Below are positions 37,280 through 46,196 of a stretch of DNA of 64,000 nucleotides, in pieces. Under the pieces are notes generated by a model, which ran no database searches, was not told the DNA's origin, and saw only the letters and a program-made list of their open reading frames with translations. Numbering within the stretch: the stretch's first letter is position 1; every line of letters starts with the position of its first letter. This stretch comes from [Bacillus] selenitireducens MLS10 (GTDB lineage: Bacteria > Bacillota > Bacilli > Bacillales > Salisediminibacteriaceae), in contig NC_014219.1 of NCBI RefSeq assembly GCF_000093085.1, positions 992,001 to 1,056,000 of the forward strand, given 5' to 3'. Both the position numbers and the translations under genes were made by a program.

Positions 37280-39172
37280 ATGAACGACAGGAGACGGCAA
37301 ATTATCAAGATGATTCTGAACGGGCGAACGTCGATCAAGTTTAAGGATATGGAGGCCTTGTTCGGGGTCGGTGAACGGACGATCCGTTACGATCTGGAGA
37401 TGATTTCCGACCTGCTTTCCGAGCATGAGATCGAACTGGTACACGTCAGTGGACAAGGCATGTGGAAACTGAACACGCACCCGGACGCAGAAGCCCTCAA
37501 GGAATTGTATGACACGATGCAGTTTGAAGAACGGGCGGGATCGGCGGAGGAGCGGTTTCTTCTCATCGGCCATGAGCTCGCCATGGCCAATGAATGGCTC
37601 AGCCTCCGTATCATCGCTGAAGAGCTCGAAGTCAGTAAAGGCACCGTCTTGCAGCATATGCCCCAGATTGAAAAGAGCTGTGAACGTTTCGATCTGAAGC
37701 TCGAACGGGGCCGAAAAGGGTTCCGCTTTACCGGAACGGAGAAAAGCAGGCGGCTGTTTCTGTTATCCCTCATGGAAAAGCTTGAAGAAACCTGGGACAC
37801 CGTCAATCCGCTTCCGAACCTGAACTGGCCGGATCTCTCCCTGAAGGATCTCAAGACCGTCGAAACGATTGTCAGTGAGCGGCGCGTGGCACATCTCGAT
37901 CCCACTGCGATGAGCCGGATCTTTGCCTTGTCCCTCCAGCGGACAAGGAGCGGAGCGCTGTTGGCAGACGGGACGGACTTTGGAGACACAGCGCCTGGTG
38001 AAGCCTTTACGGGACTCTGGGATGAGCTGAAAGAAGCCCTTGACGTGCACATGGAACCTGCGGAAACGGCGTTCGCGTGGCTGTATCTCCTCGCTACCGG
38101 CGGTCTGACGCTCCCTTATGAAGGCAAAATCAAAGATGACGAGTCATTCATGACGTTTATCGAAGCATTCTCCAAGCGGATGGGCATCACACACTTTGGC
38201 AAGAAGCAGCTGAAAGACGTTCACCGCGAGTGGCGGGCATTGAACGCCGCTCAGGCACATGACATCACGTATATGCACCCCCTGCGGGGCAAAATAGAAG
38301 AGCAGTACCCGTTTATTCTGTTTCATTTAGAGGAGGCGCTCCGGGAGACGGACGTCCTGCAGGTCGGCGATCAGACTGACAGCCTGATCCCGATGGCGAT
38401 CAGTTTTGCTGCCATTTATGAAATTGCCTCCTTTGAAAATGAACGGTACCACATCTGGGTTGTCTGCCCGAGCGGGCTGGCAGCCAGTCGTCTGCTCACC
38501 GTATCTCTGATGAAGCATTTTCCTCAGGTGGAAGTGAAACGGACGATGGCCATCTCAGAGCTTGAAGACGTGGAAGAGTGGGACAAACCGGACTTCATCG
38601 TCACTTCAGTGACGCTGCAAGACTGTCCGTACCCGCATATCACGGTCAAGCCGGTGATCAATGAGGAAGAGATCAAAAAGATTGAACAGTTTATCAGCAA
38701 CACCGTAAGAAACCGGGATTCAACGAATGAGAAGGGACTTGAGCATTCCATTCACGCAGTCATCCCGAAATCGCGCATGGTGGTCTCCGCTGCAAAAGGC
38801 CCGGACCGGCTTGAACAGATCATGGACGAAGGCATTTCGCTTCTTGAAGACGACGGCCTCGTCACGGAAGGGTTTTATGACGACATTCATCATACGGTGT
38901 TTCAAAAGAAGTATCTGTACGAAATCATTCCGGGGCTGCTCTTTATTCACGGCAACTCGGATCACGTCCTGAAGGCAGGGTTCAGTCTCGTACAGCTGAA
39001 AGAGCCGTATGTGGTGGAAGGCAAGCTGCATTCGACGGCGGTTTTGTTCATGGCAACCCCGGACAAAGACGCCCATATCCCGCAGCTGCAGTATTTGTAT
39101 CAGATTTTCATGAATGAAAGGAAGGTCAAGGATCTCCTTGACTGGACCACAACAGGATTAACGGAGGGATGA
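37280..39172 (+). CDS. MtlR/BglG-type PTS-controlled activator
   Basis: 631 residues. The ATG at 37280 is 6 nt from AAAGGGGGG; the ATG at 37274 abuts the site. Domains in order: HTH ('IKFKDMEALFGVGERTIRYD'), second HTH ('RIIAEELEVSKGTVLQHM'), two PTS regulation domains (about 170-400), an EIIB-like domain with the Cys motif 'VVCPSGLAASRLL' and a C-terminal EIIA-like domain. PTS phosphorylation of these domains reports sugar supply and sets activity. It lies directly upstream of, and overlaps, the EIIA gene, so it probably activates the ascorbate-type PTS operon. A TATAAT (37249-37254) sits at suitable distance with only a weak -35 (TTCATT). Confidence 0.85.
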   Translation: MNDRRRQIIKMILNGRTSIKFKDMEALFGVGERTIRYDLEMISDLLSEHEIELVHVSGQGMWKLNTHPDAEALKELYDTMQFEERAGSAEERFLLIGHELAMANEWLSLRIIAEELEVSKGTVLQHMPQIEKSCERFDLKLERGRKGFRFTGTEKSRRLFLLSLMEKLEETWDTVNPLPNLNWPDLSLKDLKTVETIVSERRVAHLDPTAMSRIFALSLQRTRSGALLADGTDFGDTAPGEAFTGLWDELKEALDVHMEPAETAFAWLYLLATGGLTLPYEGKIKDDESFMTFIEAFSKRMGITHFGKKQLKDVHREWRALNAAQAHDITYMHPLRGKIEEQYPFILFHLEEALRETDVLQVGDQTDSLIPMAISFAAIYEIASFENERYHIWVVCPSGLAASRLLTVSLMKHFPQVEVKRTMAISELEDVEEWDKPDFIVTSVTLQDCPYPHITVKPVINEEEIKKIEQFISNTVRNRDSTNEKGLEHSIHAVIPKSRMVVSAAKGPDRLEQIMDEGISLLEDDGLVTEGFYDDIHHTVFQKKYLYEIIPGLLFIHGNSDHVLKAGFSLVQLKEPYVVEGKLHSTAVLFMATPDKDAHIPQLQYLYQIFMNERKVKDLLDWTTTGLTEG

Positions 39173-39174
39173 AC

Positions 39175-39633
39175 ATGGAACAGGTGCATTTGCACGAAAG
39201 CCGGATTCAGTGGGAGCAGAAGGCCGGGGATTGGAAGGACGCGATCAAAAAGAGCGCGGCGCCTCTTCTGAACGATGGCGATATCAATGAGACGTATGTG
39301 GAGGCGATGATCCGGAATATCGAGGAACTCGGTCCCTATATCCTCATTGCCCCGGATGTGGCATTGCCGCACGCAAGGCCGGAGCACGGCGTCGAAAAGG
39401 CCGGTTTTACGGTGACGGTGTTCAAAGAGCCTGTCCCTTTTCCGAAGGGGACGGATCAGTCCGTGAGTGAAGCACGCGTCTTTGTCTGTCTCGCAGCGGT
39501 AGACTCGGAGTCCCACCTCGGACTTCTTCAGCAAATATCCGGATTGATCGAAGACAGGTCGTTAATCGAGGCATTGTTACAGGCATCGTCAGAAGCGGAT
39601 GTTCACAAGGCATTGAGCGGTTGGAATCAGTAA
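39175..39633 (+). CDS. ulaC: PTS EIIA component, ascorbate/mannitol type
   Basis: 152 residues from ATG 39175 (GGAGGG at 6 nt); the ATG at 39169 overlaps the activator's stop. The phosphorylated His is in 'VALPHARPEHG', the PTS_EIIA_2 signature. It passes phosphate from HPr to EIIB. Adjacent EIIB and EIIC genes make a complete three-gene permease of the L-ascorbate family; real substrate may be another sugar acid. Confidence 0.88.
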   Translation: MEQVHLHESRIQWEQKAGDWKDAIKKSAAPLLNDGDINETYVEAMIRNIEELGPYILIAPDVALPHARPEHGVEKAGFTVTVFKEPVPFPKGTDQSVSEARVFVCLAAVDSESHLGLLQQISGLIEDRSLIEALLQASSEADVHKALSGWNQ

Positions 39634-39676
39634 GACAAAAAAATCTGCCGGACACCGGCGAAACGGAGTGATCATA

Positions 39677-39946
39677 ATGAAAGTATTATGCGTATGCGGA
39701 ATGGGTTTTGGATCAAGTCTGATGCTGAAGATGACAGCGGAGCGTGTGCTTGAGAGTAAAGGCGTTCAGGCAGAGGTGGAAGCAACGGACATCGGAACGG
39801 CGTCAAGCACGAAAGCGGATCTGATTTTGACAAACAATGAGTTCGCGTCCCAGCTTTCCGGAGGCGGAACCGAAGTGAAAGCGATCCACAACATGGCAAG
39901 CCAGGATGAAGTGGAAGCGGCCATCGACGAATTTCTGAACAAATAA
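39677..39946 (+). CDS. ulaB: PTS EIIB component, ascorbate type
   Basis: 89 residues. Start at ATG 39677 with CGGAG at 8 nt. Phosphocysteine motif 'CVCGMGFGSS' at residues 5-14, the active Cys being the one before Gly-Met-Gly. The size and the 'GxGxGSS' P-loop match the SgaB/UlaB lactose-like EIIB group. Second gene of the PTS operon. Confidence 0.9.
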   Translation: MKVLCVCGMGFGSSLMLKMTAERVLESKGVQAEVEATDIGTASSTKADLILTNNEFASQLSGGGTEVKAIHNMASQDEVEAAIDEFLNK

Positions 39947-39970
39947 ACGAGAGAAGGGATTGAATAAACC

Positions 39971-41239
39971 ATGGCTTTTTTCGAATTTTTAATGAATGAA
40001 ATCCTCAGTCTCCCGGAAGTGCTGGTCGGTCTGATCGTTCTGATCGGTCTCGTCCTGCAGCGGGCGGCGCTTGCGAAAGTCTTCTCGGGAACAGTCAAGG
40101 CGATCATCGGTTTCGTTATTCTCGGTGCCGGTGCCGGCGTCTTGATCGGTTCTCTTGACGCCCTCGGCGGGATCATTCGTGACCGCTTTGATATTCAGGG
40201 GGTTATTCCGAACAACGAGGCCATTGTGGCCCTCGCCCAGCAGACGCTCGGGACAGAAACAGCACTCATTATGGGTTTTGGTTTTCTTGCAAACATTCTC
40301 TATGCACGGTTCACACCGCTTAAGTATATTTTCCTGACCGGTCACCATACGTTCTTCATGGCCGCGCTGCTCTCAGCGGTTCTCGGAACGGCCGGGATGA
40401 CAGGGATTCCCCTCGTCGTTACCGGTTCCCTGATTCTCGGGTTTTTGATGGTCCTGATGCCGGCCCTCGCTCAGCCTTACATGCGTAAGGTCACGGGCGG
40501 TGACGACATTGCCATGGGTCACTTCGGTACGGTCGGTTATCTTGCCGCCGGTTTTGCCGGCAGTGTGACCGGGGATCCGTCGAAGTCCACTGAAGATATC
40601 AAGATTCCGGAGCGCTGGTCGTTCCTGAGAGACTCCCTCGTCTCCACGGCGCTCACGATGATCATCATGTTCCTGATCCTTGTCCTGATTGCAGGACCAA
40701 CGATTGTCGGGGAGTACAGCGGCGGACAGAACTATATCATGTTCGGTCTTATGCAGGGGATTACGTTCGCAGCCGGGTTCAGCATCATCATGGCCGGTGT
40801 GCGTATGATCCTGACAGAAATCGTCCCTGCCTTCAGAGGGATTGCAGAAAAAATGGTCCCAGGTGCGAAGCCGGCCCTTGATGTGCCGATCGTCTTCCCT
40901 TACGCACCAACGGCAGTTATCATCGGCTTCATCAGCAGCTTTATCGCAGGTCTCATCAGCATGTTCCTCATGGGGATCACCGCCCTTGCGGTCATCATTC
41001 CGGGTCTCGTCCCGCACTTCTTTACAGGTGCCGGTGCAGGGGTATTCGGGAATGCCACCGGTGGTAAAGTCGGGGCAGCCGTCGGCGGTGCCGTCAACGG
41101 GGTTCTGATCAGTTTCCTTCCGGCGTTTCTCCTGCCGGTCCTCGGTGGACTCGGTTTTGAGAATACGACCTTCGGTGACTCCGACTTCGGGGTTGTCGGG
41201 ATCCTGATCGGGCTGTTGGCCAACCTGTTTGGCGGATAA
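39971..41239 (+). CDS. ulaA: PTS EIIC permease, ascorbate family (UlaA/SgaT)
   Basis: 422 residues, about 11 membrane helices, with family segments 'ALIMGFGFLANILYARFTPL', 'FLTGHHTFFMAALLSAVLG' and a glycine-rich C-terminal part ('FTGAGAGVFGNATGGKVGA'). It transports the sugar acid while EIIB phosphorylates it. Directly after EIIB (24 bp). No ula catabolic genes (ulaDEF-like) follow, so the phosphorylated product's route is not shown here. Confidence 0.92.
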   Translation: MAFFEFLMNEILSLPEVLVGLIVLIGLVLQRAALAKVFSGTVKAIIGFVILGAGAGVLIGSLDALGGIIRDRFDIQGVIPNNEAIVALAQQTLGTETALIMGFGFLANILYARFTPLKYIFLTGHHTFFMAALLSAVLGTAGMTGIPLVVTGSLILGFLMVLMPALAQPYMRKVTGGDDIAMGHFGTVGYLAAGFAGSVTGDPSKSTEDIKIPERWSFLRDSLVSTALTMIIMFLILVLIAGPTIVGEYSGGQNYIMFGLMQGITFAAGFSIIMAGVRMILTEIVPAFRGIAEKMVPGAKPALDVPIVFPYAPTAVIIGFISSFIAGLISMFLMGITALAVIIPGLVPHFFTGAGAGVFGNATGGKVGAAVGGAVNGVLISFLPAFLLPVLGGLGFENTTFGDSDFGVVGILIGLLANLFGG

Positions 41240-41269
41240 CCTGATCTGAGGAAACACGGTTTAATCATC

Positions 41270-41303
41270 AGGAACAGGGGTATGACGCCTCTGTTCCTTT
41301 TAT
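41270..41303 (+). terminator. Terminator after the PTS genes
   Basis: aggaacagggg pairs with cctctgttcct, followed by TTT ATC. Read-through into the HAD gene 31 bp on is possible because the T-run is short. Confidence 0.6.
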
Positions 41304-41333
41304 CATGAATGATGGACAGGAAGGATGATACGA

Positions 41334-42185
41334 ATGGTAAAGGCAGTTGCACTGGATATGGATGGCACATTGCTCGATGACCAGCACCAGGTCAGTGAGG
41401 AACTGACGGCGCTTCTCAGGCGCTGGCAGGGGATGGGGATCCGCTTTTTCCTTGCGACAGGGCGGACGGCCCGGGAAGCGGCGGACGTATTGCCTAAGCA
41501 ACTGAAGCCCGACGGGATCGTCGGGGCAAACGGAATGGTCGTCATGATTGACGGTAAGGAAATCGACGCCCATGAAGTGCCGGTTCCCCTCACAGAAGCC
41601 CTCGTGGACGGCGCCCGGAAACGCGGCATCTACTATGAGATTCATCCGGCAGAAGGCCCGCGCGTCGCCTTTCAGGAAGACCGTCAGATTCTTGAGAACG
41701 AGACGGACTTCCGCATTGACACCGGGGTTGCGGCCCATGAAGCGAAGTCCCGGGAAGAAGCGGTGGCCAATAAGATTCACTGGGTCGATGCATGTCCGAC
41801 CGAGCGGATCATCAAGATCTATTTCTTTCACCGGAAGAAAAAGACGATGACGGCCTGGAAGGAGGAGGTTGAGGGATTGAAAGAGCGGTTTTCCTTCACC
41901 ACATCATCCTCGTCCGAGCATAACGTGGAAGTGATGGCCGCAGGCGTCAACAAAGCGACAGGAGTCGAGACGCTCCTTGAGCATTACGGACTTGACCGCT
42001 CCGATCTCCTCGCCATTGGGGATGCGAACAATGATCTGCCGTTACTGAAGATGGCGGGCCAGGCAGCGGTCATGCAAAACGGTTCGGAGGAAGTGAAACG
42101 GGCAATCCGGGACGTGACGCCGAAAACAAATGATGAAAACGGGGTGTATGATTATCTCCTTCAACTGGAGATGAAGATGGAGTAA
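41334..42185 (+). CDS. Cof-type HAD phosphatase
   Basis: 283 residues from ATG 41334 (AGGAAGG at 9 nt). Motif I 'VALDMDGTLLDD', motif II 'FLATGRTARE', and motifs III/IV 'KATGVETLLEHYGL' with 'LLAIGDANNDLPLL', with the large C2B cap of Cof proteins. It dephosphorylates sugar phosphates or other small phosphates in the cytoplasm. Its position behind the PTS suggests a role with the imported phosphate ester, or general detoxification; not specific. Confidence 0.85.
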   Translation: MVKAVALDMDGTLLDDQHQVSEELTALLRRWQGMGIRFFLATGRTAREAADVLPKQLKPDGIVGANGMVVMIDGKEIDAHEVPVPLTEALVDGARKRGIYYEIHPAEGPRVAFQEDRQILENETDFRIDTGVAAHEAKSREEAVANKIHWVDACPTERIIKIYFFHRKKKTMTAWKEEVEGLKERFSFTTSSSSEHNVEVMAAGVNKATGVETLLEHYGLDRSDLLAIGDANNDLPLLKMAGQAAVMQNGSEEVKRAIRDVTPKTNDENGVYDYLLQLEMKME

Positions 42186-42198
42186 TGGCCTGACAAGA

Positions 42199-42253
42199 GC
42201 GAGCAGCCGCAGCGGCACGGAGAACATCCGGGGTCTGCTGAGGCTGTTTTTTG
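42199..42253 (+). terminator. Terminator after the HAD gene
   Basis: An imperfect stem of the agcagccgcag / ctgctgaggctgt type followed by TTTTTTG. Less regular than its neighbours, but the T-run and position fit. Confidence 0.55.
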
Positions 42254-42337
42254 TTTCAAGGGTTCTCATCACAATTGTTAGGTTGACGAATGAAAACACG
42301 CCTGTATGGCAGCAAAAATTAAAAAACTAAAAAAACG

Positions 42338-42366
42338 TTGACAAACAGCAATCAATCGATTATTCT
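42338..42366 (+). promoter_or_regulatory. Sigma-A promoter of the ribose operon
   Basis: TTGACA (42338-42343), exactly 17 bp, TATTCT (42361-42366), 38 bp before the rbsR start. Confidence 0.85.
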
Positions 42367-42367
42367 G

Positions 42368-42385
42368 TGTGTAACCGGTTACACA
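42368..42385 (+). promoter_or_regulatory. RbsR/CcpA-type operator, 18-bp perfect palindrome
   Basis: tgtgtaaccggttacaca reads the same on both strands. The core TGTAACCGGTTACA fits the LacI-family cre consensus TGWAANCGNTNWCA at every position. It lies just after the -10 box, over the expected transcription start, so bound repressor would block initiation. RbsR, CcpA or both could use it. Confidence 0.85.
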
Positions 42386-42403
42386 ATCGAGGTGCAGATC
42401 ATT

Positions 42404-43387
42404 ATGACAACAATCAAAGATGTTGCAAAATACGCAAACGTATCCGTCGCAACGGTCTCACGGGTGCTGAATAAAAAAGGGTATGTGGGCAAAGACTCGG
42501 AAAAAGCGGTACTTGATGCGATTAAAGCGTTGAACTACAAGCCGAACTCTGTAGCCCGTTCGCTTTATCACAAATCATCCAAAATGATCGGGCTTCTGAT
42601 GCCGGATATTTCGAATCCGTTTTTCCCTGAACTTGCCAGGGCCGTGGAGGATGTGGCATTGACCTATGGCTATACCGTTGTCATCTGCAATACGGATGAA
42701 GACGAGCAAAAAGAAAGACGGTATCTTGATGCACTGATGCAAAAATACATTGACGGATTAATATTAACGACGAATCACCTGACGAAAGAAGAATACGAAA
42801 GCCTGGATCTGCCTCTTGTTGCTTTGGATCGAATCATCAGTGAAGACATTCCCACGGTCGTGGCAGATAACTTCCGTGGAGCAAAGGAAGCCACTTCTTA
42901 TCTAGCAGACGCAGGCTGTAAGCTGATTCTCCATATCCGCGGGCCGAAAGGTGTTCATCCGGCTGACCGGCGGTATGAAGGATTTAAAGAGACCGTGGAA
43001 GAACGGGGGATTGCAAATCTCGTTGTGGAAGCGGGCTTCAAAATCAATCAGGCTGAAGAAGTCGTCTACAATCTCCTCAAGGACTACCCGCAGATCGACG
43101 GCATTTTTGCCAGCAGTGATGTGATGGCAGCCGGGGCGATGAAAGCGGCAAGTCGGGCAGGGAAATCAATCCCTCAGGATATCCAGCTGATCGGATTTGA
43201 CGGCATTCCGCTTGGGGAGATGCTCGTTCCTTCATTGACGACAGTTGCCCAACCGATCTATGAGATGGGTGCTGTATCAGCAAGGCTTCTGATTAAGCAA
43301 ATTGAGAAAAAACCTTTGGATCAATTAAACTATGTGCTTGATCCGACCCTGGTAATCAGGCAGACAACAAGGAGTGTTGATGAATGA
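42404..43387 (+). CDS. rbsR: Ribose operon repressor, LacI family
   Basis: 327 residues from ATG 42404 with GAGGTG at 8 nt. N-terminal LacI HTH ('TTIKDVAKYANVSVATVSRV') with hinge helix 'NSVARSL', then a periplasmic-binding-like effector domain ('IGLLMPDISNPFFPELARAV', 'LIGFDGIPLGEMLVPSLTT'). First gene of rbsRKDACB, so it is autoregulated through the operator that overlaps the start site. Its 3' end overlaps rbsK by 4 bp (ATGA). Confidence 0.92.
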   Translation: MTTIKDVAKYANVSVATVSRVLNKKGYVGKDSEKAVLDAIKALNYKPNSVARSLYHKSSKMIGLLMPDISNPFFPELARAVEDVALTYGYTVVICNTDEDEQKERRYLDALMQKYIDGLILTTNHLTKEEYESLDLPLVALDRIISEDIPTVVADNFRGAKEATSYLADAGCKLILHIRGPKGVHPADRRYEGFKETVEERGIANLVVEAGFKINQAEEVVYNLLKDYPQIDGIFASSDVMAAGAMKAASRAGKSIPQDIQLIGFDGIPLGEMLVPSLTTVAQPIYEMGAVSARLLIKQIEKKPLDQLNYVLDPTLVIRQTTRSVDE

Positions 43388-44262
43388 AGGTACCGAAGAT
43401 AACGGTAGTTGGAAGCATTAATATGGACATGGTGATTCAGACCGACCGGGCTCCGGAGCAGGGAGAGACGGTTCTCGGCCGGGGATTTCAGATGATCCCT
43501 GGCGGCAAGGGAGCCAATCAGGCTGTTGCGGCAGCAAGGCTCGGAGCTGATGTGACGATGATCGGGGCAGTTGGCGACGATCCGTTTGCAGATGTGCTGC
43601 TCAGCCATTTACGTAAAGAAGGTCTCCGTGTTGACGATGTGGAACCGGTTACAGGTTGTGCGACGGGGGTTGCCAGTATCGTTCTTTCAGAAGGGGATAA
43701 TCGCATTATTGTGGCCCCGGGGGCAAATGCAGAACTGAGTAAAGCGCAGATCGACCGGGTTAAACCGACGCTTCAGGACAGCGACCTTGTCGTGATGCAG
43801 TTAGAGATCCCGCTTGAAATTGTCGAATGTGTAACCGGTTACTGTTCAGAGCACGGGGTACCTGTTCTCCTGAATCCTGCACCGGCCATGGCATTATCTG
43901 AAAAACTCCTTGGACAGATCAGCTACCTGACACCGAACGAGTCAGAAGAGCAGGCATTACGGCCGTACGCCACCCTTTCGGATGAACAATGGATTGTGAC
44001 GATGGGCAGTCGCGGAGTCCGCTTTATGGAAAACGGCGAAGAACGAACAGTCGGCGGATACGCTACGGAAGTTGTTGATACGACGGGAGCCGGCGATACC
44101 TTTAACGGTGCGCTTGCGACAGAGCTCGCAAAAGGAAGTCCCCTGAAAGAAGCGATTGAATTTGCCAATGCGGCCGCGGCACTTTCGATTACCCGGCTGG
44201 GGGCGCAGACAGGGATGCCGAAAGCGGAAGACGTTCATGCATTTATGAAAAAGATGAGGTGA
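43384..44262 (+). CDS. rbsK: Ribokinase (operon copy)
   Basis: 292 residues, PfkB family: 'GSINMDMV', 'GGKGANQAVAAARLG', 'DTTGAGDTFNGALATELAKG'. Phosphorylates ribose from RbsABC transport to ribose-5-phosphate. Start overlaps rbsR stop. Two operator-like sequences lie inside the coding region (43640 and 43830). A second ribokinase is at 25789. Confidence 0.93.
   Translation: MKVPKITVVGSINMDMVIQTDRAPEQGETVLGRGFQMIPGGKGANQAVAAARLGADVTMIGAVGDDPFADVLLSHLRKEGLRVDDVEPVTGCATGVASIVLSEGDNRIIVAPGANAELSKAQIDRVKPTLQDSDLVVMQLEIPLEIVECVTGYCSEHGVPVLLNPAPAMALSEKLLGQISYLTPNESEEQALRPYATLSDEQWIVTMGSRGVRFMENGEERTVGGYATEVVDTTGAGDTFNGALATELAKGSPLKEAIEFANAAAALSITRLGAQTGMPKAEDVHAFMKKMR
43640..43653 (+). promoter_or_regulatory. 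Operator-like site inside rbsK (1)
   Basis: TGGAACCGGTTACA matches the 14-bp core of the rbsR operator at 13 positions. Lies 1.27 kb downstream of the promoter operator. Function as an auxiliary site is inference. Confidence 0.4.
43830..43843 (+). promoter_or_regulatory. Operator-like site inside rbsK (2)
   Basis: TGTAACCGGTTACT matches the core at 13 positions, and with the preceding TG also the flank (tgtgtaaccggttac). 190 bp after the first internal site. Could be a roadblock or looping partner for RbsR. Confidence 0.45.
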
Positions 44263-44267
44263 AGACA

Positions 44268-44657
44268 ATGAAAAAAGAGGGGATTTTAAACCGTGATCTT
44301 GCAGGTATCTTTGCCAAACTCGGTCATACTGATCATATCGTGATTGCTGACTGTGGCCTTCCGATTCCGGATGGTGTGAAGTGTGTGGATCTTTCACTTA
44401 AAAAAGGAGAACCGCCATTTCTACATGTGCTGCACACGGTTTTGGCAGACCTTGAGGTGGAGAAGATGGTCGTTGCCCGTGAAATCAGTGAACATAACCC
44501 GGGTCTTGAAGAGGAACTGATTGCCCTCGGTAAAGAGATGAACTACATCGATCATGAATCATTCAAAATACAAGTGCAAAAAGCGAAAGTTGTCATCAGA
44601 ACCGGGGAAGTGACCCCCTATGCCAACGTGATTTTGCAGTCAGGTGTTATTTTCTAG
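44268..44657 (+). CDS. rbsD: D-ribose pyranase
   Basis: 129 residues from ATG 44268 (GAGGTG at 6 nt; the alternative at 44259 overlaps rbsK and lacks a site). 'GILNRDLAGIFAKLGHTD' with the catalytic His, 'ADCGLPIP' and the C-terminal 'RTGEVTPYANVILQSGV' are the RbsD signature. It speeds conversion of beta-pyranose to furanose ribose before phosphorylation. Confidence 0.93.
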   Translation: MKKEGILNRDLAGIFAKLGHTDHIVIADCGLPIPDGVKCVDLSLKKGEPPFLHVLHTVLADLEVEKMVVAREISEHNPGLEEELIALGKEMNYIDHESFKIQVQKAKVVIRTGEVTPYANVILQSGVIF

Positions 44658-44699
44658 AAAAAAGACACATGGGTAAAGCAAGGAGAAGGAGGATGACCG

Positions 44700-46196
44700 A
44701 TGATTCGAATGTCCGGAATAAATAAATCGTTCAGTGCCAATCATGTGCTGAAAGACGTGGAGTTCGAACTCCAGGGCGGTGAGATTCATGCACTCATGGG
44801 TGAAAATGGTGCCGGCAAATCAACGTTGATGAAAATTCTGTCCGGCGTATACAGCCGTGACAGCGGTGAGATTGAAGTGAATGGCAAGGCCGTTGAATAC
44901 AGGCATCCGAAAGAAGCGGAAAAAGACGGGATTGCTGTGATTCATCAGGAATTGAATATTCTCCCTGAACTGACGGTGGCAGAGAACCTTTTTCTCGGCA
45001 AAGAAATGAAAGCAGGTCCGTTCGGTTGGCTGAAAACAGGTGAGATGAATCGAAAGGCGGCTGAACAGTTGAGTGCCCTCGGTCTTGATGTCGATCCGGC
45101 GACGCTCGCGAAGCATTTGTCTGTCGGGAAGCAGCAGCTTATTGAAATCGCAAAGTCACTGATGTCCAATGCGAAAGTCATCATCATGGATGAACCGACG
45201 GCCGCCCTGACGGGCAGAGAAATTGAGACGTTATTCGACACGATCATGGAACTTAAAGGACGCGGTGTCTCGTTTGTCTATATCTCGCACAGGATGGAAG
45301 AAATCTTCAGGATCTGTGATCGGATTACGGTCCTTCGTGACGGTGTTTATACGGGTACCCGCGCAACTTCAGACACGACGTTTGATGAGATCGTCAGTCT
45401 GATGGTCGGCAGAGAACTAGGCGAGCGTTTTCCGAGAGTCGCCCATGAGCTTGGTGATGTCATCTTGCAGGCGAAGGGATACAGTCTTGAAGGTGAGTTT
45501 CAGGGCATTGATTTTGATCTTAAGAAAGGCGAGATACTCGGGATTGCCGGTCTGATGGGCGCAGGTCGTTCAGAGCTTGTTGAAACCCTGTTCGGTTACC
45601 GAAGAAGAACAGAGGGCGAGCTGATCATTGAAGGAAAGCCGGTTTCATTCCAATCGCCGCAGGAAGCCATGATGCATGGTCTCGGTTTTGTATCTGAAGA
45701 CCGAAAATCAAAAGGGCTGATCGTCGATTTCTCCATCAAAGACAATCTGAATGTCACAAATTTGTCCGGGCTTTCCCGTTACGGCTGGATGCAAAATGAC
45801 GAGGAGACGGCCCTTTACAATGACATGAAAGATAAGCTCGGGATCCGGGCTTTTGGGAAAGATCAGCTCGTGAAATCACTCAGTGGAGGCAATCAGCAAA
45901 AAGTCGTCATCGCCAAATGGCTTGCTACCTCGCCTAAGATCCTGATCCTCGATGAACCGACAAGAGGTGTGGACATTGGTGCGAAGAAGGAAATCTATCA
46001 AATCATCAGTGAACTGTCAGAAGCAGGAGTCAGTATCATCATGGTGTCTTCTGAGTTGCCGGAAATTATCGGGATGAGTGACCGGGTGATGGTCATGTGT
46101 GAAGGGCGTCTGACGGGGATACTCAGTCGCGATGAACTGAATGAAGAACGGATCATGCATTTTGCCACAGGAGGAGATAAATATGTTCAGAAATAA
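44700..46196 (+). CDS. rbsA: Ribose ABC transporter ATPase
   Basis: 498 residues, two fused ABC domains. First: Walker A 'GENGAGKST', Walker B 'VIIMDEPT'. Second: signature 'LSGGNQQKV', Walker B 'ILILDEPTRGVD'; its Walker A is altered ('GLMGAGRSEL'), as usual for RbsA/MglA. Ribosome site AAGGAGG at 7 nt from ATG 44700. Powers uptake with RbsC and RbsB. Confidence 0.95.
   Translation: MIRMSGINKSFSANHVLKDVEFELQGGEIHALMGENGAGKSTLMKILSGVYSRDSGEIEVNGKAVEYRHPKEAEKDGIAVIHQELNILPELTVAENLFLGKEMKAGPFGWLKTGEMNRKAAEQLSALGLDVDPATLAKHLSVGKQQLIEIAKSLMSNAKVIIMDEPTAALTGREIETLFDTIMELKGRGVSFVYISHRMEEIFRICDRITVLRDGVYTGTRATSDTTFDEIVSLMVGRELGERFPRVAHELGDVILQAKGYSLEGEFQGIDFDLKKGEILGIAGLMGAGRSELVETLFGYRRRTEGELIIEGKPVSFQSPQEAMMHGLGFVSEDRKSKGLIVDFSIKDNLNVTNLSGLSRYGWMQNDEETALYNDMKDKLGIRAFGKDQLVKSLSGGNQQKVVIAKWLATSPKILILDEPTRGVDIGAKKEIYQIISELSEAGVSIIMVSSELPEIIGMSDRVMVMCEGRLTGILSRDELNEERIMHFATGGDKYVQK

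Noticed and set aside
40373-41257. 294-codon minus-strand frame
   Set aside because: Shadow of the EIIC gene; hydrophilic Asp/Arg/His-rich text mirrors membrane-helix codons.
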